A stretch of DNA of 38,558 nt from an uncultured Oscillospiraceae bacterium (GTDB lineage: Bacteria > Bacillota > Clostridia > Oscillospirales > Oscillospiraceae). Below the pieces are notes generated by a model. That model did no database searches, was not told the DNA's origin, and saw only the letters and a list, made by a program, of their open reading frames with translations. Shown in pieces: positions 32,794-38,558 of the stretch; positions within the stretch are counted from its first letter, which is position 1; each line of letters begins with the position of its first letter. The DNA lies in contig CAKTLG010000015.1 of assembly GCA_934572465.1 (NCBI GenBank), forward strand, positions 1 to 38,558, written 5' to 3'. Made by a program: the position numbers and the translations under genes.

Positions 32794-32973
32794 ATGTCTA
32801 TCAGTCTTTGCGAGGACTGCGTTTACTACAGCTACGATGAAGAAAGCGACAGCTATTACTGCGACGAGCAGCTTGACGAGGACGAAATGGCCTCGTTCCT
32901 GCGCGGCAGGCTGACCGCCTGCCCGTTCTACCACCCGGGGCAGAGCGACTACTACCTCGCGGGTAAGCAATAA
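32794..32973 (+). CDS. DUF6472-like small four-cysteine protein
   Basis: 59 residues (MSISLCEDCVYYSYDEESDS start). Four cysteines at 6, 9, 23 and 43 (CxxC-x13-C-x19-C) and a very acidic, tyrosine-rich sequence suggest a small metal-binding (zinc or iron-sulfur) fold; the pattern resembles DUF6472, of unknown function. GGGAG lies eight bases before the ATG. It directly follows obgE, probably in the same transcript, and a terminator follows. No function is claimed. Confidence 0.8.
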   Translation: MSISLCEDCVYYSYDEESDSYYCDEQLDEDEMASFLRGRLTACPFYHPGQSDYYLAGKQ

Positions 32974-32981
32974 GAACTGCA

Positions 32982-33014
32982 AAAAGGAGCACGCTTTTTA
33001 AGCGTGCCCCTTTT
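32982..33014. terminator. Bidirectional terminator after the obgE unit
   Basis: A 15-base stem with one mismatch (32982-32996 with 33000-33014) around a TTT loop; TTTTATTG follows on the plus strand and AAAAA-flanked sequence allows minus-strand use. It overlaps the end of the pseudogene. Confidence 0.85.
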
Positions 33015-33448
33015 ATTGTTCCACGACCCTATCCCAGCAGGGCGCGAGCCGTTTTCTGATCTCCGGCATATCCACCTGCCAGTACTTGTCCGTCCAGCGC
33101 AAAAGTGCGCGCAGCGAGGAAAGCGACTCGCGCCTTCCCTGCTCCAGCCCCAGCTTCTTTCTGACAAATCGCCGAAGAATACGGCGGCGGCACTTTCGAC
33201 GCGGCACGCGCAGAAGATCGCTCCTGTCTGCCTCGGCAAAGTGCCGGCCGCAGCATGCATAGCAGGCCCCTTCGGTGACTGCATGATCTCGCGCAGCATC
33301 GCGTCGCGCTCCTGCGGGTCCCGCTTGCTCCCGTAGTCCTTTCGACCGTCCACAGCAAATCGTTCAGATAATGTGGGGTACCGTACTCCGCCGACAGTTT
33401 TTTCGCAGGGAACGTCTTCCCGCTGCCCCCGATGATAGGGATCTTCAC
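33013..33448 (-). pseudogene. Degraded P-loop kinase-like gene (DNA topology modulation/FlaR-like family)
   Basis: Homologous-looking pieces occur in three frames of the minus strand. The first (from ATG 33448) gives MKIPIIGGSGKTFPAKKLSAEYG through LNDLLWTV; its P-loop seems to lack two residues. A second frame continues DGRKDYGSKRDPQERDAMLREIM. A third gives FAEADRSDLL, RRRILRRFVRKKLGLEQG, SLRALLRWTDKYW and MPEIRKRLAPCWDRVV to the TAA at 33013. Joined, these follow the order of an AAA/adenylate-kinase-like protein of about 170 residues. At least two frameshifts and the damaged P-loop make it non-functional. It is the last member of the hflX-GNAT-YigZ unit, four bases after YigZ. Confidence 0.78.
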
Positions 33449-33452
33449 CGCT

Positions 33453-34079
33453 TCACTCCCTTGCCCCGGGCAGGAAGCGCCGCTCGAGCTCCTCCGCGTG
33501 CAGCTGCCCGCCGGAAAGCTCCGTGAGCGCGGCGGAAAAGTCCGCTGTCTTTTGCGCAGGCAGCAAAAACGTGAGCGTCACGGCCGCGCCGTAGTCGCTT
33601 GACTCGATTCTTCCCTCATGCCCTTCGATGAGCAGCTTCAAGCGCTCGAGCATCGGGTACGGGCATTCGAGCGCCAGCACGGAAAACGGCTGCATCCGCG
33701 CCTTGCCCGCCTTGTCGAGCGCGTCCTTCGCCGCCTTGGCGTAGGCGCGCGTCAGCCCGCCCGCGCCGAGCAGGATGCCGCCGAAGTAGCGCGTGACGAT
33801 GCACACCACGTTTTCGACGCTCTCCCGCTGGAAGACGTTCAGCATCGGCTGGCCGGCGGTGCCCTGCGGCTCGCCGTCGTCGCCGTAACGGACGGTGCCG
33901 TCGTGCAGGACAAAGCACCAGCAGTTGTGACGCGCGTCGTAGTATTTCCTTTTCATCTCGTCGATGCGCGCGCGGGCCTCGGCCTCCGTCTCCGCAAGGA
34001 AAACGTGGCTGATGAAGCGCGAGCGCTTTTCCTCAAACTCGCTCTCCGCGTTTGCGTATGGAACAAGGTACTCCGTCAT
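33453..34079 (-). CDS. YigZ/IMPACT family protein
   Basis: 208 residues with the N-terminal UPF0029/Impact domain (KRSRFISHVF, DARHNCWCFVL, GDDGEPQGTAGQPML, VTRYFGGILLGAGGLTRAYA) and a C-terminal DUF1949 domain. Eukaryotic IMPACT modulates the Gcn1/Gcn2 stress response; the bacterial role is unclear, perhaps nucleic-acid or translation related. The ATG has an AAAGGAA sequence about 12 bases upstream, rather distant. It lies 16 bases after the GNAT gene. Confidence 0.94.
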   Translation of the reverse strand: MTEYLVPYANAESEFEEKRSRFISHVFLAETEAEARARIDEMKRKYYDARHNCWCFVLHDGTVRYGDDGEPQGTAGQPMLNVFQRESVENVVCIVTRYFGGILLGAGGLTRAYAKAAKDALDKAGKARMQPFSVLALECPYPMLERLKLLIEGHEGRIESSDYGAAVTLTFLLPAQKTADFSAALTELSGGQLHAEELERRFLPGARE

Positions 34080-34095
34080 GGTTCAAAAATTCCTT

Positions 34096-34629
34096 TCAGC
34101 GGCTTTGTTCCCACTGTTCTTTCGTGAGGGCGTAAAAGAACGTCGGCCGCGGCGCATCGTCCACAAGCGTCGACCGCTCGCACACAAGCTGATAAGAAAA
34201 GCCGCACTTTTCGATCACGCGCTTTGACTTTTCGTTGCCGGCATAGTGTGCGCACCAGACGCGCTGCGCGTTCTTTTCTTCAAAGCAGTATTGCAGCAGC
34301 TCGCGCACGGCTTCGGGGATAAGCCCCTGCCCCCAGAACGGGCGGCCGAGCCAGTAGCCGATCTCCGGCTCCCCCTCCGCTTCCGCCACATCCGTCGGAA
34401 ATACGCCGGCGGAGCCGATGGCCTCGCCGGGCTTCTCCTTCAAAACGACAGCAAACGTGTCCGGTGCGGAGAGAACGGTCCTGATGATCTCGCGGGAGTT
34501 CTCCACGCTCGTATGCGCCGGCCAGCCTGCGGCGGGGCCGATGAGCGGGTCGCTGGCGTATCGGTAGCAGCTCTCCGCGTCGCTCTCGCGCCACGGCCGC
34601 AGGAGAAGGCGCGCCGTTTCAAGCGTCAT
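34096..34629 (-). CDS. GNAT acetyltransferase (RimJ/RimL type)
   Basis: 177 residues. The pattern ETARLLLRPWRESDAESCYRYASDP, then EIGYWLGRPFWGQGLIPEAVRELL (motif A) and NEKSKRVIEKCGF (motif B) is that of the RimL-like group, which acetylates protein N-termini or small molecules. Substrate unknown. The start is fixed by the ATGA overlap with hflX; GGAGG lies just one base upstream, AGAGG about ten bases upstream. Part of the hflX transcript. Confidence 0.92.
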   Translation of the reverse strand: MTLETARLLLRPWRESDAESCYRYASDPLIGPAAGWPAHTSVENSREIIRTVLSAPDTFAVVLKEKPGEAIGSAGVFPTDVAEAEGEPEIGYWLGRPFWGQGLIPEAVRELLQYCFEEKNAQRVWCAHYAGNEKSKRVIEKCGFSYQLVCERSTLVDDAPRPTFFYALTKEQWEQSR

Positions 34630-35933
34630 TCCTCCCAGTCCTCTCTCGGCTCCCGATAGCCCTCGATATAGTCCTTTACCTGCCCGATGGCGCGCGGCAC
34701 ACAGACCGCGACAACGTCGATCGTCTCGCCGTATTCGACGGACTCGACCTTTGCCTCGCGGTAGAGCATATCGAGAAGCCCGCCCTTGTCGTAGGGCAGA
34801 TGGATCGTCACACGGCGCGAGCCCTTGTCGAGCATCTTGTCGATGCGCGCAAGCAGCTCGTCTACGCCCTCGCCGGTTTTGGCGCTGATGTTGACGCTGT
34901 CCTCCCCGTGCGGGCGGATGTCGCCAAAATAAAGATCGGACTTGTTGTAAACGCGCAGACACGGGATCTGCTGCGCGCCGAGTTCTTCGATGAGCTCGTC
35001 CACGATCTGCGCCTGCTCGAGCCAGTGCGGGTCGGAAATGTCGATGACGTGCAGCAATAAATCGGCATATTCAAGCTCTTCGAGCGTCGCCTTGAACGCC
35101 TCGACGAGCTGATGCGGCAGCTTTCGGATAAAGCCGACCGTGTCGGAGATCACGACATCCAGCGTGTCGGATACCGTGAGCAGGCGCGTCGTCGTGTCCA
35201 GCGTGTCGAAAAGCCGGTCGTTCGCGGGAATGCCCGCGCCGGTCAGCGCGTTCAGCAGCGTCGACTTGCCCGCGTTCGTGTAGCCGACGATGGCCACGAC
35301 GGGGATCTCATTCTTGCTGCGGCGGTCGCGCTGCGTCGCGCGCACGCGGCGCACCTCCTCAAGATCCGCCTTCAGCTTGTCGATCTTTCTGTGGATGTGG
35401 CGGCGGTCGGTCTCGAGCTGCGTTTCACCCGGGCCCTTCGAGCCGATGGGGCCCTTGCCCGACGTGCCCGCCTGACGCTCGAGGTGCGTCCACATACCGA
35501 TCAGGCGCGGCAGCAGGTACTGATACTGCGCCAGTTCGACCTGAAGCCGGCCCTCCTTCGTCTTCGCCCGCTGGGCGAAGATATCGAGAATGAGTCCGCT
35601 GCGGTCGAGCACCTGCACGCCAAGCTCCTCGCTCAAAACGCGCATCTGCGAGGGCGAGAGGTCATTGTCGAAAATGACCATCGTCGCCTCCTGCCCCTTA
35701 ACAAGCTCGCGCACCTCCGCGACCTTGCCCTCGCCGATGAACGTATGCGGGTTCGGGGACGGCAGCGTCTGCAAAACGACGCCGACGCTCACGCCGCCCG
35801 CCGTTTCGACGAGCGCGCCGAGCTCCTCGAGGCTCTCCTCATCGGCGTTTTCCTTTTTATCGAGCCGCGGCGACGAAAGGCCGACCAGGATCGCCCTGTC
35901 GCGCGGCGCGGCGTTTTCCTTCAATGCTTCCAT
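34626..35933 (-). CDS. hflX: GTPase HflX
   Basis: 435-residue ribosome-associated GTPase that splits stalled or stressed 70S ribosomes. The N-terminal HflX domain (to about 155) is followed by the glycine-rich GTSGKGPIGSKGPGETQLE linker and a helical segment, then the G domain with GYTNAGKST (217-225), DTVGFIRKLPHQLVEAF, and NKSD. The ATG at 35933 has AAGGAG upstream. It leads an operon with a GNAT, YigZ and the kinase-like pseudogene. Confidence 0.97.
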   Translation of the reverse strand: MEALKENAAPRDRAILVGLSSPRLDKKENADEESLEELGALVETAGGVSVGVVLQTLPSPNPHTFIGEGKVAEVRELVKGQEATMVIFDNDLSPSQMRVLSEELGVQVLDRSGLILDIFAQRAKTKEGRLQVELAQYQYLLPRLIGMWTHLERQAGTSGKGPIGSKGPGETQLETDRRHIHRKIDKLKADLEEVRRVRATQRDRRSKNEIPVVAIVGYTNAGKSTLLNALTGAGIPANDRLFDTLDTTTRLLTVSDTLDVVISDTVGFIRKLPHQLVEAFKATLEELEYADLLLHVIDISDPHWLEQAQIVDELIEELGAQQIPCLRVYNKSDLYFGDIRPHGEDSVNISAKTGEGVDELLARIDKMLDKGSRRVTIHLPYDKGGLLDMLYREAKVESVEYGETIDVVAVCVPRAIGQVKDYIEGYREPREDWEE

Positions 35934-35979
35934 AGATTCTCCTTATCGCGCCGAAAGCGGCGCTGTACAAATCATTTCC

Positions 35980-36008
35980 ATTATAGTGTATTCTCTGCCA
36001 AAAGAAAA
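35980..36008 (-). promoter_or_regulatory. Probable hflX promoter
   Basis: A perfect TATAAT (35980-35985) on the minus strand lies about 47 bases before the hflX ATG. No good -35 box sits at the right distance (TTTTCT at 17 bases), so the call rests on the -10 element. Confidence 0.45.
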
Positions 36009-36065
36009 GGCAAAAACGCTTTCCATTGACATTTCGCGCCTGTTCATGCGAAAATAGGGCAGACG

Positions 36066-36078
36066 CAACCTCAGGTTG
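36066..36078. repeat. Inverted repeat upstream of the XRE regulator, possible operator
   Basis: CAACCT, one base, AGGTTG: a perfect dyad overlapping a TTGACA (36076-36081), 120 bases before the regulator's ATG. Its size fits a helix-turn-helix dimer, so it may be an autoregulatory operator. This is inference from position and symmetry. Confidence 0.4.
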
Positions 36079-36120
36079 ACAAAAAGAAACGGCCGGTTGG
36101 TGGCGTTTTGTCCCGTTTTC

Positions 36121-36129
36121 CTGCTATGC
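36121..36129 (+). promoter_or_regulatory. Extended -10 element upstream of the XRE regulator
   Basis: TATGCT (36124-36129) preceded by TG one base upstream, 67 bases before the ATG. No matching -35 box is seen. An alternative is TTGACA at 36026-36031 with GAAAAT after 18 bases. Confidence 0.4.
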
Positions 36130-36196
36130 TTTTCCCGCAAGGGCGCAATGCACGGCGTCGAACGCAGCAACATTTCCCCCAAAGGAGGAACATTTC

Positions 36197-37582
36197 ATGG
36201 AACTGTATGAAAAGCTCTACGAGCTGCGCCGCGCGAGCGGCATGTCGCAGGAGGAGCTGGCGGAAAAGCTCGGCGTCTCGCGGCAGGCCGTCAGCAAATG
36301 GGAGAGCGGCGCCACGCAGCCGGAGCTTTCTAAGCTCATTGAGCTTTCAAAGCTCTACAATGTCTCCGTCGACGAGCTGCTCAGTCTGGAGCACGCCAAG
36401 CTCAAGCAGGATGCCGCCGAAGCGCCGACACCAAGCACCACCGCCGAAGCCGCTCTCGCGGAAAAGCAGAGCTTCCGCGGCTTCTGCGCGCAGCACAGGA
36501 AAATCGTCTTCGGCGCGGCCGTCGCGCTCGCCGCGCTCGTCGCCGTCGGCGCGCATTACAACAGCCGCATCAACACGCTCAGCACGCAGGTAAACGACCT
36601 TCGCGGCCAGCTCTACAACGTGCAGAACAGCCTCTCGAACCAGATCAGCGGCATCAGCAGCAATGTCTCGGACATCCTGGAGCGCGAGTCGAGCCTGATC
36701 TCGCAGTACAGCTACGAGGTCACGAACGTCGACTTCAAAAAGCAGGAGTGCACCATCGCGTTTTCCCTGCTGCCGAAAATGCTCGACGAGGAAACGCTCG
36801 TCAGCATCGGTCTCATCGACCAGGGCAATTCCTCGCCGCTCGACAGCTATCGGCAGGGCTACTCCGCCGGTCTTTCGCAGGACGGCTTCGGGTATCTGCA
36901 CGGCGACGTGACGCTGCCGCTGAGCGACGAGTTCGACGTCAGCGTCTACTTCAAGCGCCACGGCGAGACGCGGTCGGAGGAGCTTGGCAAGATCAGCGAT
37001 CTCAAGCTGCAATATTTCCCGCAGCTGCTCGACTTTTCCCCCATACTCGGCTTTTCCCGCGAGCTGCCCGACACGCTCCCGCCGGACTCCGACGAGGGCG
37101 CGGGACCGTGGCAGTATCACTTTGCCAACGCTTACGAAGGCAGCGAAAAAGCCATCGGCCGCTTCACGCGCGGCGCGCTGCCGGCGTGGATCGACGGCGC
37201 TCACCTTGCATACGTCTGCGGCGGCGAGGAGCTTGCGCGCGTGCCGCTCACGGCGCGTCCGCTCACCGCGGAGGAGCGCGCCGGTCTCCACTCCGGCGAT
37301 ACCGCCATGGCGATCATTCCCCCGCCCCATGAGGAGGGGCTGGACGACTGGTACCTCTTTTACGCCGAGAACGCCGCCTCGCTCGATTTTCTGCTGACGA
37401 TCGAGGAAACGCCGCTCGTCTGCGAGCTTGTCGTCGAGCTGGAGGAGCATGCCGGCGTTCTGCGCGCGCGGCTCTTTCAGGTGCGCGCCATCGCCGGCGG
37501 CCAGAACTACGAGCTGACGGAATACCTTAAATACGGCGATCCGCTTCCCTTTATCGTCGAGTTTTCCGACGCGGAGAACTGA
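36197..37582 (+). CDS. Membrane-anchored XRE-family transcriptional regulator
   Basis: 461 residues in three parts. Residues 1-65 are an XRE helix-turn-helix ([22 protein letters not shown], with the family's [22 protein letters not shown]). A single transmembrane helix lies at about 103-119, then a short coiled coil (about 122-168) rich in Asn/Ser/Gln heptads, then a 290-residue extracytoplasmic domain of unknown fold. This is the layout of a one-component regulator that senses outside and binds DNA inside. AAAGGAGG precedes the ATG. Its targets are unknown; a dyad upstream may be its operator. The GC content and codon use match the neighbours. Confidence 0.88.
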   Translation: MELYEKLYELRRASGMSQEELAEKLGVSRQAVSKWESGATQPELSKLIELSKLYNVSVDELLSLEHAKLKQDAAEAPTPSTTAEAALAEKQSFRGFCAQHRKIVFGAAVALAALVAVGAHYNSRINTLSTQVNDLRGQLYNVQNSLSNQISGISSNVSDILERESSLISQYSYEVTNVDFKKQECTIAFSLLPKMLDEETLVSIGLIDQGNSSPLDSYRQGYSAGLSQDGFGYLHGDVTLPLSDEFDVSVYFKRHGETRSEELGKISDLKLQYFPQLLDFSPILGFSRELPDTLPPDSDEGAGPWQYHFANAYEGSEKAIGRFTRGALPAWIDGAHLAYVCGGEELARVPLTARPLTAEERAGLHSGDTAMAIIPPPHEEGLDDWYLFYAENAASLDFLLTIEETPLVCELVVELEEHAGVLRARLFQVRAIAGGQNYELTEYLKYGDPLPFIVEFSDAEN

Positions 37583-37605
37583 GCGCTCTCCTGAAAATGC
37601 AGAAA

Positions 37606-37635
37606 AAAGCAGCTCTGCCGTAGCAGAGCTGCTTT
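37606..37635. terminator. Bidirectional terminator between the XRE regulator and rpmE
   Basis: A perfect 13-base-pair stem (37606-37618 with 37623-37635), CGTA loop, with T runs on both strands (TTTCCTTTTT plus, TTTTTT minus). Confidence 0.92.
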
Positions 37636-37652
37636 CCTTTTTGTGATCAAGA

Positions 37653-37853
37653 TCAGTTCAGGCCGAACTTCTTGTTGAACTTGGCGACGCGACCGCCGGT
37701 ATCGACCAGCTTCTGCTTGCCAGTGAAGAAGGGGTGACACTTAGAGCACACTTCCACCTTGATATTCTGCTTGGTGGAACCTGTCTCAATCACATTACCG
37801 CAGGCGCAAGTAATAGTAGTCTGCTGATAATTGGGATGGATTCCTTCCTTCAT
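37653..37853 (-). CDS. rpmE: 50S ribosomal protein L31, zinc-binding form
   Basis: 66 residues, type [11 protein letters not shown] and the zinc ligands C16, C18, C36 and C39 (CAC...CSKC) show the zinc-containing (C+) version. GAGGTG lies upstream of the ATG. Monocistronic, with its own promoter and terminator. Confidence 0.97.
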   Translation of the reverse strand: MKEGIHPNYQQTTITCACGNVIETGSTKQNIKVEVCSKCHPFFTGKQKLVDTGGRVAKFNKKFGLN

Positions 37854-37908
37854 TGCTCGTGTTCACCTCTTTCCGATCCAAATGTGCTTTGTCAAAAAGC
37901 CAAAAAGG

Positions 37909-37937
37909 ATGATATCACGCTTTTCTCCAAATTGCAA
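37909..37937 (-). promoter_or_regulatory. Promoter of rpmE
   Basis: TTGCAA (37932-37937), a 17-base spacer and TATCAT (37909-37914) with an extended -10 TG, on the minus strand. Confidence 0.7.
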
Positions 37938-37964
37938 GCACAAATTTTGCTTCTTTTGATCATA

Positions 37965-38408
37965 TCACGCATTTTCGCGCCAGAGCATTCCGATGTGCGG
38001 GATGCCGTCCTCCAGAAACTCCGCCGAGGTCTGCCGGAAGCCGAGTTTTTCGTAGAGTCCGCGCGCGTAGGTCTGCGCCTCGATGCGGATCTCCCGCGCG
38101 CCGTAATACGTCTGCGCGGCGCGGATGCCCTCGGAAACGATGCGCGTGCCCAGCCCGCAGCGGCGGCGCACGGCGATCACGCGCCCGATGGCGCATTCGG
38201 GGAACACCGCGCCCGGCTCGAGCACGCGCAGATACGCCGCGATGCCGTTTTCGTCCTGAAGCCAGACGTGTACGGCGCGCTTGTCCGCGTCGTCCACCTC
38301 CTGATAGGGGCAGTTCTGCTCCACCACGAAGACCGAGACGCGCAGCTTGTAGATCTCAAACAGCTCCTGCGCGCTCAGCTCCTCAAAGCGCTTGACGATC
38401 AGCTCCAT
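37965..38408 (-). CDS. ElaA-like GNAT acetyltransferase
   Basis: 147 residues from the ATG at 38408, which has GGAGG five to six bases upstream. FEELSAQELFEIYKLRVSVFVVEQNCPYQEVDDAD and the motif A region IGRVIAVRRRCGLGTRIV match ElaA-type GNATs; the end has AQTYARGLYEKLGFRQTS. Substrate unknown. Upstream of it TTGACA with TAATAA after 15 bases is a weak promoter candidate (38469-38495). Confidence 0.88.
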   Translation of the reverse strand: MELIVKRFEELSAQELFEIYKLRVSVFVVEQNCPYQEVDDADKRAVHVWLQDENGIAAYLRVLEPGAVFPECAIGRVIAVRRRCGLGTRIVSEGIRAAQTYYGAREIRIEAQTYARGLYEKLGFRQTSAEFLEDGIPHIGMLWRENA

Positions 38409-38468
38409 CGTGCCCTCCTTCGGCCGCGCGGCAATGCGGCGGCCCTCCATGCCGTTTTCTTCCGGCGC

Positions 38469-38495
38469 TTATTATGAACGCTGTAGGTTTGTCAA
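38469..38495 (-). promoter_or_regulatory. Possible promoter of the ElaA-like gene
   Basis: TTGACA (38490-38495) and TAATAA (38469-38474) on the minus strand with a short 15-base spacer. The boxes are good, the spacing is poor. Confidence 0.35.
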
Positions 38496-38558
38496 ACATA
38501 TTGGACAGCGAACTCGGTGGGGGAAAGCCAGTGGAGGGGCCTCATGGGCAAGTTGTTG

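Overview
The window is a chromosomal housekeeping region from a GC-rich, Gram-positive anaerobe, most likely a gut clostridium of the Oscillospiraceae/Ruminococcaceae type. This rests on the str and rpo gene order with an L7Ae-type gene, L27 made with a Prp-cleavable N-terminal extension, strong AGGAGG ribosome binding sites, sigma-A promoters of the TTGACA-17-TATAAT type, SLH-domain and DUF6472 proteins, and strongly GC-biased third codon positions. The genus is not determined here. No CRISPR array, rRNA, tRNA or complete insertion sequence was seen.

Layout. (1) 1-11.5 kb, minus strand: rpoB-rpoC ending at a strong terminator, then an independently promoted str operon, L7Ae-rpsL-rpsG-fusA-tuf, with tuf cut by the window edge and also carrying its own promoter. 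(2) 11.5-11.9 kb: a 376-388-base intergenic region holding divergent promoters and a promoter-terminator pair that predicts a small plus-strand RNA lying over the rpoB promoter. (3) 11.9-17.1 kb: an S9 peptidase, an acetyltransferase, a PrsW-type membrane protease, an EamA transporter and a DegV protein. (4) 17.3-27.5 kb: one tightly packed minus-strand unit of nine genes, ddl-murF-ABC-F-DUF218-flavodoxin-prfA-DUF2500-(TsaC/CoaE fusion)-M18 aminopeptidase. It links peptidoglycan precursor synthesis, translation termination, tRNA t6A synthesis and coenzyme A synthesis. (5) 27.5-33 kb: an Ig/SLH surface protein, then rplU-prp-rpmA, a HAD phosphatase, a reverse-strand lipoprotein with an ECF-sigma-like promoter, obgE and a tiny four-cysteine DUF6472 protein. 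(6) 33-38.5 kb: a decayed P-loop kinase-like pseudogene, YigZ, a GNAT, hflX, a membrane-anchored XRE regulator, rpmE and an ElaA-like GNAT.

Most genes are conventional. The points of most interest are the TsaC-CoaE fusion, the predicted small RNA opposite the rpoB promoter, the ECF-type promoter of a lipoprotein inserted between rpmA and obgE, and the single-pass membrane XRE regulator. No clearly new multi-gene system (defence, secretion, biosynthetic cluster) was found. All functional calls come from reading motifs in the sequence; no database search was run.
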